Part shown: positions 34,661 to 46,435 of the stretch, in pieces
Numbering within the stretch: the first letter of the stretch is position 1
Layout: each line of letters begins with the position of its first letter
Origin: Ceratotherium simum simum
Taxonomy: Eukaryota > Chordata > Mammalia > Perissodactyla > Rhinocerotidae
Assembly: GCF_000283155.1 (NCBI RefSeq)
Contig: NW_004454197.1
Location: 20,036,332-20,100,331 of the forward strand
Reading direction: 5' to 3'
DNA length: 64,000 bases
Notes under the pieces: model-generated
Seen by the model: the letters and a program-made list of their open reading frames with translations, nothing else
The model's database searches: none
Told to the model about the DNA's origin: nothing
Made by a program: the position numbers and the translations under genes

Positions 34661-35160
34661 GAAACATCACCAGCTTAGACTGAAAGCCACAGAGACAGTA
34701 CAAAATGAAAAGAGGCCTTAGGACCCCCAACATCTACAAACAGGAGGCAAACTGAGAAAACTAGTCAGCTGCAAACACAGGCCACCTTTCCTAAAACTGA
34801 AAGGACGACTCAGAGAGCAGAATCAAGAGCCCAGAGAGCATAGCCACGGGCCCTGAAGACTGACTGCAGAGCAGAAGTAGAATTGTGTTCCAATGAAGGA
34901 ACCTCTGACATTTGCTCAGCTGTATTTCATAATTCCTATGTTCCAGTGACTCTCTGAGCCTCCCATTTTCCCCCTTTTTGAATACAAACCTCCACAGAGG
35001 CTACTCTATACCTGTGCCATCCTGAATGTTGGGTGTCTGGGGGACAAATAGGGTGTCTCTTTAATTTCTCAGATCAAGAGAAATTCTACTCAAAGAATCA
35101 TTCTTAAATCTGGACCTGACTTAGATGATGAGATTCTGGACTTTGAGCTGATGCTTGGAA
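34661..35160 (+). mobile_element. MaLR internal region, part 2
   Basis: 'gaaacatcaccagcttagac' and 'agccacagagacagtac' early, 'gatgatgagattctggactttgag' (split by sense) late, are the 3' half of a MaLR body. No 3' LTR follows. Confidence 0.65.
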
Positions 35161-35299
35161 AATATCAAGCAGTAGCAAGAATGTTGATAAATAAGATCTT
35201 CTATGCATCCTAGTAAAGAAGACATTTTTGAAGGAAAAGTGGTGAAATGGTGAAATTTAATGTATGTTCACACATACAACCTTAGCCATCTTACACCTC

Positions 35300-35600
35300 A
35301 GTGGGGAAACTCTCACATAGGAACATAAGGAGGCATGTATAAGGATGTTCATTAAAACATTGCTTATGCTACCAAAATTAGAAGCAACCTAGATGCCATC
35401 ACTAGAGTAACGAATAACTAAAATGTGGTGCAGATATTTGATAGAAGATGATGTAGCAGACAGAAGCTAGAGATTTAAAAACAGCAACATTATTAACTTT
35501 TTAACAGTAGGATTGAGTAAACAAATGAAACAAAATGAGTTCTGTAACATAAAACCATTTATGCAAATTAAAAAGATCTACTTGCCAAATAGAACTTCAT
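35300..35600 (+). mobile_element. Old L1M 3' UTR, sense
   Basis: 'aaggatgttcattaaaacat', 'aaaattagaagcaacctaga', 'tgccatcactagagtaacg', 'aaatgtggtgcagatatttg' and 'ataaaaccatttatgcaaat' follow the sense L1M 3' UTR closely. Confidence 0.75.
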
Positions 35601-35727
35601 GGTTTTCACTGATACCCATCTACATACAGATATTAAATGCTCTAGAGTGAGTGCGTATGGAAGTAGAGAAATGAATGTAAAGATGGACAATGAAGGAGAA
35701 AAAGATAAAGTAAAAAAAAACAAAAGA

Positions 35728-35980
35728 GGGGCCAGCCTGGTGGCTTGCGGTTAAGTGTGGGTGCTCTGCTGTGGTGGCCTGGGGTTCGCAGGTTCGGATC
35801 CCAGGTGCTCACAGACGCACCACTTGTCAAGCCATGCTGTGGTGGTGTCTCATATAAAGTATAGGAAGATGGGCACGGATGTTAGCCCAGGGCCAATCTT
35901 CCTCAGCAAAAACAGGAGGATTGGCAACAGATGTTAGCTCGGGGCTACTCTTCCTCACCAAAAAAAAAAAAAAAAAAAAA
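35728..35980 (+). mobile_element. ERE2-type tRNA-derived SINE
   Basis: Head 'ggggccagcctggtggcttg', B-box-like 'ggttcggatccc', ERE2 middle 'gtctcatataaagtatagg', the two 'gatgttagc' body blocks and a pure 20-base A-tail. The insertion is into an A-rich site; a short 'aaaagag' repeat on both sides is the likely TSD. Confidence 0.92.
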
Positions 35981-37784
35981 GAGTTTGCATGCTAATGAAT
36001 CATGAACTGAGAAATATGATTCACTCAATTCTCAGTGTCTGAGGTCCACAAAAAAGAACACAAGTATAGAGAAAGAAAGACACAAATTAACCAAGAGACA
36101 AAAGAGAGGAGAGAGGAAGAAAGGAAGAAAGGCAAATTAGCCAAAGGTCACTTGGAGGTAAAGAGCTTAGGGATCGCTGGGCGGCCTCAGCAGCGCCAGG
36201 CTCTCGCTGGCCTCTTCAGGATTCGGCACCGTAGGCTGGCTCTTTTTCAGACTTTGTGATCTGCTGTACCATGAGCAAGTGTCAGGAATTGTGACAACCT
36301 CAAGCTGAAGAAAAGATTTACCTTAGTTTTGTTTGTTGTTTTTCTAGCTCACCTATGGAAGGAAGGAGTAATGTAAGGAGTCCCAGGTATTGTTCTACTG
36401 GAGGAAAAATACTTGAGAACTTGCTCAATCAAGTTTCCTGGAACAGGGGTATCTTGAGCCTCCTGGGAATGACCTCCCACTGTCTGCAGAGTATTGAGCC
36501 ACTTGGGGTCTCGGGCTCTTGAATCTCTTTTCAGTGCATCAAATTCCCTTTGAAGACAGGTTTGAGGGCATTTTTAAAGCTACTAATTAGATAAAATTCA
36601 TATCACATTCAGAAATTGTGTTTCATTACTACAATATGAAAATGCTACTGTTAAGCACGTTTATGTCTTATTAGCAGTATAAAAGCATTAAGGTGACTTG
36701 CTGGGCAGCCAGTGATACTGCCAGCCTCTCTGTCGCCCATATTAATTATGAAGCCATCCTTGAAAGGGCAGAGTGCTAAGGCTGGCTGAAGATAAATAGA
36801 AATACGGGACTGTGTTTTCCTGTTTCTCTCAGTCCCTTTTCCACCAAAACCTTGATGGTACTTGGATATTCGAGAGCCACCATTTCTGAGACCCTTAATG
36901 AGACCACTTAAACCAGGGAGGGAAAAAGTGTTGTGTGTTATGTAAAGCAGGCCAGGAGAGACGGCTCATGCCCAGTGAAAAATCAAAAACTCATTGCTTG
37001 CTCAGGAAGCCAGGTGTGAGGAAGGAATTCACTATCCATCTAAACACTTAAATCTTAAAATAATATAAAGGAGGAAATTCATAGAACTGAAAATGAAGAG
37101 GAGAGCAGCCTATGTGAGGCTGGAGAGAGAAGGTGGGTGAGACCGACTGTCCCAGCCTAGTGAGGAAGGAACATGTCACTAGGCTGAAATGTCTCAAGGG
37201 ATTAAAGGCAGAGTCATCACGAGCCACGTTTTGCACGTGTGTTGACTTTGGGGATTTTTATTGTTTATGAAACTCTTCTGCTAGTGCACGCTAGAAAAAT
37301 CTAAGATTTTGTATACTGACCATCTTTGGATTGTACTTTTATGCATTTAAAGGGACAGGGTCCTATTAAACAAATCCATGCATTTTAGAGGCATGCAAAG
37401 GAAACTGAGCAAGAATCATCTTGGTAAGTTTTCTAAGAAAGACAGCATGCATCTGAAGAGTGGAGAATAAGGCACATTCATCTAAATTCTGTTCTTCAAA
37501 GAGAAAGCCAACCATCATAAAAAGCCAATTCCTTGGCTCAAGACACAGTTGCATCCTTCCAGTCGATTCCCTCAGAAATGCTGAGCTTTCAGGAAAGCGG
37601 AGGGGGCGGCGAGACAGGGACTTCTCACCTGCATGTTTATAGGCTGTAATGTAGATGGCTATGCCATATTATGATAAGTCAATTTAAAGAAGCTCAATAC
37701 TACACTAAGTCAGGTCCAGGAAATGTGATCACTGATCCCAAGCATGTTATAGGAATGTCAACACATAGGTACAAACGACTGATG
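35981..37784. other. No recognised feature
   Basis: Unique sequence with a purine-rich GA stretch at about 36060-36130, which gives an uninformative charged 74-codon open frame. Nothing else recognised. Confidence 0.5.
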
Positions 37785-38035
37785 GTAATAATAGCAATAA
37801 TAAAATTAGGAACTATTTACTGCGGTCACATTGTATAACAGGAACCGGGTTAAGTTCTTTTTACATTTCCTTAGGCACCCTTAACATGATCCTGCCAAGT
37901 GGGCATGACTATCCTTATTCTGCAGAGGTGAAAGCTGAGGTTTTCCTAAGTTAAGTCAATTGCAGAAAACAATTTCAGCAATTTAGGTCCAGGGACTCCA
38001 CAGCTGTGCTTTATCCTGTGCTCTCGACTGCCTCC
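37785..38035 (-). mobile_element. MIR SINE, antisense
   Basis: 'aggaactatttactgcggtc', 'gatcctgccaagtgggcatg', 'attctgcagaggtgaaagct', 'ggtccagggactccac' and 'tctcgactgcctcctagg' keep the inverted MIR order over its full length. Confidence 0.8.
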
Positions 38036-38592
38036 TAGGGGTGCTATGGCCCATTCAGGACTGGGCAGGCCTAGTTCTGGAACCTGTACAAGATCAGGAC
38101 GTCAGAAAACTGTAGACTCTTTTTCTTAATATCTGTAAAAATCTGCTGCCTTGCCCTTTACAGTGGCTGTTACATCCATCTGCTCACAGTAAATTTCTTG
38201 ATCACCTCTGGTGATGTGGTTCTGACTCCTTACGTATTTTGTCCCTGCCACCCATGGGGGATGCTTATTGTTGCAGCACCTGCTTACCGCCTTCCTCCTG
38301 TGAAACTCTGAGGCAGAGAATTCACCGGAGGGTTTTAGCGACGTCTGCCTTTCCTGGCTGTGAGGACAGTCTGCCATCTGCCCGTGGGCGTGGAGTGTCC
38401 TTCACTGACCTGGTGCATTTCGTCTTCTGGACTGAGTGCTCACCTGACCCACTCTATTTACTGTGGAGATTTGTGGCCTCTCCTTGCATAAATGGTTAAG
38501 AAATTGTAATTCCTCCAGGAAGGACTAAGGCTGTGCTTTTCAGCAAGGTGAAGAATATATTCCCCTGTAATATGACTTGGGTTTTCTAAAGG
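38036..38592. other. No recognised feature
   Basis: Unique sequence; opposing open frames at 38126-38499 overlap and are not supported. Confidence 0.5.
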
Positions 38593-38610
38593 ACAGTTTT
38601 ATTATTAGCT

Positions 38611-38650
38611 TTAGATTAGATTAGATTAGATTAGATTAGATTAGATTAGA
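38611..38650. repeat. (TTAGA)8 pentanucleotide microsatellite
   Basis: Eight perfect TTAGA units, grown from the inverted A-tail of the SINE that follows. Likely polymorphic. Confidence 0.97.
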
Positions 38651-38828
38651 TTATTAGATTTTCCCTGAGTTAACATCTGTGCCAGTCTTCCTCTATTTTG
38701 GATGTGGGTCACCACCACAGCATGGCCAATGAGTGGTGTAGGTCCATGCCCAGGATCCAAACCCATGAAGCCCAGGCCACCAAAGCAGAGCATGCTGAAC
38801 TTAACTGCTATGCCACAGGGCCAGCCCT
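38651..38828 (-). mobile_element. ERE-type SINE, antisense, short-bodied
   Basis: Inverted body 'tccctgagttaacatctgtg', a short middle ('ggtcaccaccacagcatggcc') lacking both the ERE1 and ERE2 blocks, and inverted head 'cttaactgctatgccacagg'. The tail is the (TTAGA)n run at 38611. Likely imperfect TSDs at 38593 ('acagttttatt') and 38830 ('acacttttgtt'). Confidence 0.88.
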
Positions 38829-38839
38829 GAACACTTTTG

Positions 38840-39369
38840 TTTTAAGAGCAAACACAGCTTTTTGAGAGGACTGTCTATGTTTTGGGATAATGCCATTAAT
38901 ACTTGAGATGACCTTAACAAGAAAAAGAAATTACCAAAATCAGGTTAAAGGAAAGAGAAAGTCTGAGAACTACATCTAGAGAAGGAAAAAGGAGCTGTGA
39001 AAATTACTGCCATGCCGAAAACTACCAAAATTAGCCCAAGGATTTAGTGAACCACTACGGAATAAAAAGCTCCTCCAAGCAGCATTTCTCTCAGCGTGTG
39101 GCTTCTCCAGTGTGTGCGGCAGAGTGTGGACGCTCCGTGCCCTTCGAGCCTCTCCCTGGTATGCAGCAAGTGAGAAACTGAAAAAGATCCAAAGACCAGT
39201 AGAGATGAGTGGTGGTTAAAAAAACAAGCTGGAGAAGCAAAAGGTAAAGATCACTGGGACACAATAGTAAAAATGTTCACCTACCTAAAAGGAAAGAAAA
39301 GGTGCTCTCTCCTGATAGAACTTTTTCAGTGGAATTGTCCTGAATGAAGAAACAGCTTCCTCAACATGT
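38840..39369. other. No recognised feature
   Basis: Unique sequence; nothing recognised. Confidence 0.5.
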
Positions 39370-39530
39370 TATCATTTATATCTCAAAAAACTCTGACAGC
39401 AGGTGAGCTCCTGTATCTCCATTTCACAGACGAGGAATGGAGCCTCAGCAAGCTGAGTGACTGCTCCAAAGCGGAAGACCAAGGTTTGAAGCTCCGACTT
39501 TCTGACCGACTACCCTGCCCTATTTCCTCT
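39370..39530 (-). mobile_element. MIR SINE, antisense
   Basis: 'ctccatttcacagacgagga', 'gagcctcagcaagctgagtg', 'ctgctccaaagcgg' and 'gtttgaagctccgactt' give an inverted MIR core. Confidence 0.7.
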
Positions 39531-40084
39531 ATCTCACACTCTCTACACTCAGAGACTCAGTGGAATCTCTTTCTCTTGGGAATTCCAAGAATAGATTCAT
39601 CTCTGAGAGATGCAGTTCTCTCTAGAGGGAGACTAATGATCTCTTTCTCTGTCGAGATTCCTTCCAGCTTCTGATTCCTCTGCATTCTCCTTCTCTGAGC
39701 CTGGGCTCCTGGGTGACCTACTTTGGAAGCAGGAGAAAAGGAACCTGTAAAGAGGAAGGAGTCAGCACTAGAATGTCATGAGTATTTCTGGGTTTTAATG
39801 AGGCAAATGTAAAACCAAAATTTTGAATATGATGACAACATCACACCACATTGCCAAGGGGGTTATGAAACATGTAGGCTCATTGACACAGTTGTCAAAA
39901 ACAAACAAAAATAGAAAGCACGCCTATATGTCAATAACAGCTTTGTAACAGGCTCAATCTCAGACAGCAGCAGCCTAAGAAGTGGTTTGACCTGTATGAA
40001 TCCTTAATAAATGTTTTTGGGAACTAGATAGCTGTACATACACCAACTGGCATTTTCTTGGATGTCTGTTCCTGCTGTCTGTCC
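39531..40084. other. No recognised feature
   Basis: Unique sequence; nothing recognised. Confidence 0.5.
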
Positions 40085-40270
40085 TTCACACTTACCTGGG
40101 TTCAAATCAAGACTCTGCCATTTCTTAATCTCACTGTTCCCCATTCTCTTTATCTGCAAATAAGGATAACAGAATCTACCTCATAGGTGATTTACAGAAT
40201 AAATAAAATCATGTAAGTATAGGGCTTCAGTGATGTTGGCATATATAATTACCTACTAAGTGTTATCTGT
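40085..40270 (+). mobile_element. MIR SINE, sense
   Basis: 'acctgggttcaaatcaagac', 'tctgccatttcttaatctcac', 'tttatctgcaaataaggataac' and 'cctactaagtgttatctgtt' trace the whole sense MIR, including the tRNA-derived head. Confidence 0.85.
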
Positions 40271-40485
40271 TATTATTAGCTATTCTCATGGGTGACAAGC
40301 CCCTGAAACTCTCCTCTCTCCTCAGTTTAATTACTTCATGCCTCAGCTGCCAGATCAATCTAATCCCGTGTTATAGGAGCAAACTTGGCCTCGACACCAC
40401 TGCCCATCACCATAGAAGTCAGTGCCACCTGCCACCGGCTCAGTTGTAACCTCTGGCACCAGCTCCATTGGCTGCATGGGTTAGT

Positions 40486-40935
40486 TTCTTAGGGCTGCCA
40501 TGACAAGGTACCATAAACTGGATGGCTTAAAATCACAGGACTTTATATTCTCACAGTTCTGTAGGCTAGAAGTCTGAAATCAAGGTGTCCACAGAGCATT
40601 CTCCCTCTAAGACTCTGGACAGAATCCTTCCTTGCCTCTTCCTAGCTTCTGGTGATGGCCGTTGATCCATGGTGTTCCTTGGTTTATACAACCATCACTC
40701 AAATCTCTGCCTCTGTCCTTACATGGCCTTCTCCTTCTGTGTCTCTGACTTCACATAGTGTTTTCCTCTTCTTATAAAAATACTAGTTATATTGGATTAG
40801 AAGCCACCCTAATGACCTCATTTTGACTTGATTACATCTGCAAAGAAGCTACTTCCAAATTAGTTCACATTCACAGGTACTGGGGATTAGGACATTAACA
40901 CATCTTTTGAGGAGGATGCAATCAACCCATAACCA
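40486..40935 (-). mobile_element. MLT1-type MaLR LTR, antisense
   Basis: 'ttagtttcttagggctgcca', 'ggtaccataaactggatgg', 'ctcacagttctgtaggctag', 'gacttgattacatctgcaaa' and 'cacattcacaggtactgggg' are the inverse of an MLT1-class LTR over full length. Confidence 0.8.
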
Positions 40936-40959
40936 TAAGCCACCAAGCTTTCTGCCTCG

Positions 40960-41095
40960 TTCATTTAGTCATGCAGTTAACTTTTTTTCTTATCATGTGC
41001 CATGAAACACGCTTGTAAACAAAACCGATAATGGTCCCTATCCTCATGGAAACACCAGTCCAAGGAGGGAAACAGACATTAAAGAAATAACTAAA
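40960..41095 (-). mobile_element. L2 LINE 3' end, antisense
   Basis: 'cgttcatttagtcatgcag', 'atcatgtgccatgaaac', 'tggtccctatcctcatgg' and 'aaacagacattaaagaaat' match the inverted L2 3' end. Confidence 0.6.
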
Positions 41096-41170
41096 TAAAT
41101 TGTTTGGTAACTAACAATTGCAGTGAGTGCCAAAGGGTGTCACGAGAATATATAACAAGGAGTCTTCACT

Positions 41171-41461
41171 TTTTTGTGGTTTTTTTTGTGAGGAGGATCA
41201 GCCCTGAGCTAACATCCATGCTAATCCTCCTCTTTTCGCTGAGGAAGACCGGCTCTGAGCTAACATCTATTGCCTTTTTTTTTCCCCAAAGCCCCAGTAG
41301 ATAGTTGTATGTCATAGTTGCACATCCTTCTTAGTTGCTGTACGTGGCACGCGGTCTCAGCATGGCCAGAGAAGCGGTGCATCGGTACGCACCCGGGATC
41401 CGAACCCGGGCCACCAGTAGCAAGGCGCGTGCACTTAACGGCTAAGCCACGGGGCCGGCCC
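41171..41461 (-). mobile_element. ERE1-type SINE, antisense
   Basis: Inverse ERE1: T-run, 'gccctgagctaacatccatg', the inverted ERE1 block 'gttgcacatccttcttag', B-box inverse 'ggatccgaacccgggcc' and head inverse 'ggctaagccacggggcc'. TSDs at 41154-41170 and 41462-41478 differ by one of 17 bases. The head retains a near-intact A and B box. Confidence 0.96.
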
Positions 41462-41478
41462 ACAAGGAGTCTTAACTT

Positions 41479-41812
41479 AGTCCTTGGGAAAGGAAAGTCT
41501 TCCCAGAAGAAGGAACTGGAAAATGAGCAGAGGCAAGCTAGGCAAAGGGACTAGTTGGGGTTAGGCACCAATCCAGGTAACATCTAATGCACAGGTAACA
41601 CTATGTAAAGAGTTCCTGAGAGTAGAAAGGAGACAGACACTTGGGGGGAATTAAAAGAAGGGCAGTGTGGCTGGAACAGAGAAAACAAGGGATCGGGGCA
41701 TAGAAAGTAGCCAAACTTCCAAGGCCACAAAATGGCTATAAAGAACTTGATCCTAAGAGCAACAACATCCGTGGAAGAATTTTAGGTAGAGAAGTACTGT
41801 TATCAGGTTGAT
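41479..41812. other. No recognised feature
   Basis: Unique sequence between a SINE and the duplicated segment. Confidence 0.5.
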
Positions 41813-42092
41813 GTCAGTTACTATTTCTCCTGAATCAAACCGCTAACAGATTTTCATGGCTTCATAACCCCCATGTATAAGCAGGACACACAAGGGTCTC
41901 TTTGACAAGCTCTCCCAAATTCTGATCTGATGTTCTTTTCTGTTCCATTATCATCATCATTGATGTCTGCTCATTCTGTCCACTCTGCCTTCATTGTCTC
42001 TCTCTCAGATTCTCATTCATATTAGCCAGATTCGAATCACCTGAACAATATCTGGACCTCAAGTAAAAGACGTGGAACTCTTGGCTCAAAAG
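41813..42092 (+). repeat. Diverged direct duplication, copy 1
   Basis: About 280 bases that realign to 44035-44322 from 'tcagttactatttct' through 'ccagattcgaa' to 'cttggctcaa', at roughly four-fifths identity by eye, with small indels. Similarity stops at both ends. I recognise no repeat family. Confidence 0.85.
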
Positions 42093-44034
42093 CCTTTAGC
42101 GCTCCATGTAGCTGACCTCACTGAAGACAACTCAGATGAAAAACAAACAAAATAAACTCACAGAAAAGTTTATACACACACACACTCTAACTTGGGGTTA
42201 TCCCTTCCTTTAACAGAGTGTGAATGAAAAATATAAAGAACTAGAGAACTTATGTTAAACCTCATGGTTGAACAAGATAAGCTCTCTTCACCTGATTGGA
42301 AATATCATGGAATTTTCCCTATGAATTCTGCCAAACTGATTTTTTTAAGCTTTTGTAATTTGGTGACACTGGGTATACACATTCATGTCCTGTGGCTCAC
42401 TTTCTTTAAATGTTCATTTTTATTGGCTTGGAAACCTAACAAAGTGAAATCTATTTCATTTGCAACTGTCAAGCTAACCAAAGAGAAGTTGCAGTGGTTT
42501 ATCCCAACATTTGATTCATTTGGAGGTCTGTTAAATGTTTCAAGTGCAATAGGATCATATTAAATTCTAGATATAATACTTCATTCCACTCTCCAGTCTA
42601 ACACACAGTATTTCTTGCTCAACCAGGAATCATAAATACCAGGGATTTAGTTTGAATTTGAGACCACCCAATGCCTCCTGGATTAATGCCTCTTGATATT
42701 AAGGAGGAATATTCAATTAAGGAAAATGCCAATCTCACAGCTTTACTAAATGTACTTTATAGTTTAACCATCATATTAAATCCTTTAATTGAAATTTATG
42801 AAACAAATGGCAGTATTAGCAATTCTTTATCAGCTTCCAATTCTCTGCCTACTTAACACTAGCCTCTAACCCAGGGGAAATATAGTTCCCAAATGCAAGC
42901 CTTAAACTTGGGAAAACGTCATTGAATCTTCACATTGCATAACCTTAATATTCACTATTCCTGCAAGATAATGCATTTTCATTTACCACACAAATGTGCT
43001 CATTTCCTTTTTGTGGTGCAAATGCACATTAACAGGGGCTTTCTAGCTTAGTATTATCTGGACTTCTGGCTTACACTGTAATAATGCATAGAAAAGAACA
43101 ATAGTTCAAATGGAACAAGGAATGGAAAAACAGAATCAAAATGGCAACTAACGTGGTGAAAAGCCAAAAAGCAAATGAAAAATAATAGCAGAACTACGGA
43201 ATGAGAGAGAGGTACAGAGTACCAGATACAACGAGGAAAAGCTAGAATGAGCAGAATATCATTATCGTCTTCCCCAATACATTGCTCTCTGCAAAAGCAG
43301 TTGTTGGTTTGATTTTTATAATTCGTGCTTCCTAAATATGTGTACACTGGGCTTTCTCTGCTACTGTGTGCCTATATGTTTGACAATTTCTCCCTATCTA
43401 GAAGAGCAAACTTGTCTAGATGTTTGGTAAACACATCCTCCTACATCATTAAACCACGAGCCAGAAATGTTGATTAATTCTGCTAGATAGAGAGCAGACA
43501 GGCTCAGATAAAGGGAAGGGTAGGCCAGCCCACAGTGTGTGAAGGAACAGCCCACCTGGGAAATAATGAAAGAGACTCGAGAAGAATCCACTTACACCCA
43601 CTTACTTGAAGGAACCAGGGCCAAAGGGGAAAGCTGCAAGGTGGGGCAAGTGAGAGGCCACGTTTGACCCTGACCCCTAGGAGGTCTTGAGCACTTGTAC
43701 CAAGCTCCAGCTCATCCCCAGGAAGCAGCCGAGCGGCGCTCACTCCAGCTCCCTTTCTGTGATGGCAGTGGGTGCAGCCTGGAGAGCTCACTGCACCCAC
43801 TGGCTGTCAACAAGAGAACACTCCAATCAGAGAAGGGGAGCACTGTCCCAGGCATGGGGCGTCCAAGCTTTCTGCTGAAGGTGCCTGGGGCTTTCCACCT
43901 GTCCTACTTGGCCTATGAGTGTCCATGTGAAACCATTTTCCTTCTGGCTGTGAGGGCAGGGACCCACAAAATCTCTGATATGACACAGGTACAGATTTTC
44001 CTCCTCACGATGACAAAGAGGCTGTGCAGGAGTA
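42093..44034. other. Spacer between diverged duplicates
   Basis: 1.9 kb: AT-rich to about 43400, more GC-rich afterwards. Open frames near 43504-44060 overlap on both strands. No repeat family or gene is recognised. Confidence 0.45.
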
Positions 44035-44322
44035 TTTTTATCAGTTACTATTTCTGCTGAATCAAACCACTAACAAATTTTCAAAGCTTCATAACCCCCA
44101 TGCATAAGCAGATTCTGGGTCTCTTTGCTGAAGCTCTCCCAGATTCTGACCTGCTTATCATTTCTATTTCATTGTCATCATCATCGTCATTAGTGTCTGC
44201 TCATTCTCCACCCTGCCTTCATTTCCTCTCTATGGGACTCTCATCCCTATTAGCCAGATTCGAACCACCAGGACCCTATCTGGACTTCAAGTAAGTGAAG
44301 GCACGGAACACTTGGCTCAAGT
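44035..44322 (+). repeat. Diverged direct duplication, copy 2
   Basis: Partner of 41813-42092 in the same orientation, 2.2 kb downstream. No TSD or LTR-like ends are seen. Confidence 0.85.
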
Positions 44323-45944
44323 GTATGAAGAGTCCATTCCAAAGCCCCACAGTTATTGCTAGAAAACAGAATGCTTTCGGAAATTCACATGAATCCAGAA
44401 GGATGCTGCCAGAGGGTCAATTGTACACTGGGAGAGGAGGAAGGGAGGGAAATAAAAGGATAAGAGAACTAGGGTGTGCAGAGGTGGGAGGTGTTCATGG
44501 GCATCTCTGCTGATTATCACCCTCACCCCAGCAACCTCTGTGTGTCTTCTGAGTGTGCAGTGACAGTCATGGGACAGTGCCAGAGCCAATAGGGCAGGAC
44601 CCTTCCCAGTACACCTGTCCCTGCCTATGACCCCTTTCCAGCTCACACTGTGCCAGGCCTCCCTGGACAGCACCCCAATTCTACCTAACCTCCATCCTGG
44701 GCTTTCTGTAGACCCCATTCATGGCTGTGCCTCTGTTCAATGCCTAGGGAGAGCCCCCAGAATCTACAAAAGCCCCTCATTGCTGCCGCCACCTGCTGTT
44801 TATCTGCCAGAGAATCAGGGCAGCAACCCCTCCCTCCCCAGCCTCCTGATCCAGCCCCCTTGAATTTCTCAAGCTTCCTTTCAGGTCCTGCCACCCTTAC
44901 TCAGAGGGAAGGCCTTTAAATCTGCAGAATGACATCTGCTGCTGCTACCTTCCCCTGACACATTGCTTCCACCCTCCAACGGAGCAACACACTCCCCCAT
45001 ATCTCGTGGTCTGACTTTATCTCCATCTCTCTCCTTCTTCCTGGAATGTCTGAATTCCTCTCCACTTACTTCCCAGGAAATCATACCACTTTCTGTAAGA
45101 CAGAGTTCAAAGTAAGTGCACCGGGTTCTTTTTATCATCAAGTTCCACTGTAGTGCAGCTAGTTCTGGCAGCTAACAGCACCCTTCTCTAACTTAAAACA
45201 TATTTACATTTGTTTGGTCATTTCAGTGAAGGTCACTGAAGTAGGTCATATGTCTTTGTTTCTGCTACTTTGTTTCGTATTGATTTTCTATCTTGGTTTC
45301 TCACAGCTCTTCTTTCAAGGATTTGATACCATTTTCCCCAGAAGTGATGCATCATGGCTTGTTTATCCTTGAAGACCCAACAGCTAGTAGAAGGCAAGTT
45401 TTAAAAATGCTTATGGAACCTGCATGAGCTGGGATTTATCAGAGGACATTTTGATGATCCCACCAAGTTATCACACCAAAAACCATTCCTCTCTGCCCAC
45501 AACCAATAATCACCCTTGGGAAATACAGGAACTTTCTTTTGCATTCTCAAAGTGAGCTTCCTGTACACTGAGGACAGTTTCTAAAAAATCAAGAGTGACC
45601 TTTGCCTTTTCTCCTGTTGAGTGCCTGAATCTAAGTGATCTAGAGCCCAAGTCCCAGAGTTTCCTGCACCATTTCTTGGGTCATCATGTAAAATTAGACC
45701 CCTCACAGCCTTTCCTGGTAAGCCAAATGTCCCAAGATCATTTTGCATATTAGGCAAAACTCGAGTTATGATTGCTTAACTAATTTAGTAGATTGGGAAA
45801 GGAAGGAAAAAGGGGAAAAATATAGGAAGCCCAAGATGAGAGTTATTTCCAATAAGAGTTATTTCTGGTTTTGTGTTTAGTTTTATTCTTTTTCTTTATT
45901 CCCTCCTCTTTGACATCTTTTTAAACAGAGAATAAGGAAAATAT
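44323..45944. other. Unique, GC-richer sequence; possible L2 trace
   Basis: 44360-45130 is GC-rich for this window, with opposing open frames (44359-44718 minus, 44627-44863 plus) that have no domains. 45020-45110 ('ttcctggaatgtctgaattcc') is faintly L2-like. No CpG island is evident. Confidence 0.4.
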
Positions 45945-46165
45945 CATTTTCAAGAGCCTACAACATGCCGGGCCCTGTGTTGTCACTGTCCTCAAACTAT
46001 TTCATTTAGCTCTTGTAAAAACCTTCCAAGAAAGGCATTCTAGGTGGTTAAACCAAGGCTGGGCTAGGAAAGGAATTTGCCTAAAATCACATAACAAGTG
46101 GCAGATTCAGAACTCAAATTCCAGTGTCTAACTCCAAACTAGTGCCCCTTCCTCTGCCCCACACC
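45945..46165 (-). mobile_element. MIR SINE, antisense
   Basis: 'cctacaacatgccgggccct', 'tcatttagctcttgtaaaaa', 'gaatttgcctaaaatcacat' and 'aacaagtggcagattcagaa' give the inverted MIR. Confidence 0.75.
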
Positions 46166-46257
46166 ATCTCTCAAAAGCTTCATTCTGTTGTAATTCTTCA
46201 GTCAATACACGGACCATTGCATGACCAAATTAAGCAGGCAGCACACTGCAGAGAAAG

Positions 46258-46435
46258 CCCATGGTACCCACTCCAATTCAGGAAGCCTGGATTTTTCTCT
46301 TTCCTTCCACTAACCAGCTGTGTGACCTTGGGCTGTTCATATGGTTTGTCTGCCTCTCTCATTACATCCACAAAATTTACTTCAATAATTGGATTATCTC
46401 TAATGTCTTTTTGACTTTAACATCCTATGATTCCT
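46258..46435 (+). mobile_element. MIR SINE, sense
   Basis: 'ccactaaccagctgtgtgac' and 'cttgggctgttcatatgg' are the diagnostic sense MIR core, preceded by a decayed head ('aattcaggaagcctgg'). Confidence 0.8.

Noticed and set aside
38611..38650. CRISPR-like regular repeats
   Set aside because: A pentanucleotide microsatellite from a SINE tail in a mammalian genome; there are no spacers.
42250..42563. 103-codon plus-strand frame
   Set aside because: AT-rich sequence with no domain or supporting signals.
43695..44060. 121-codon plus-strand frame in GC-rich DNA
   Set aside because: An overlapping minus-strand frame of similar size and no domain; it ends inside the diverged duplication.
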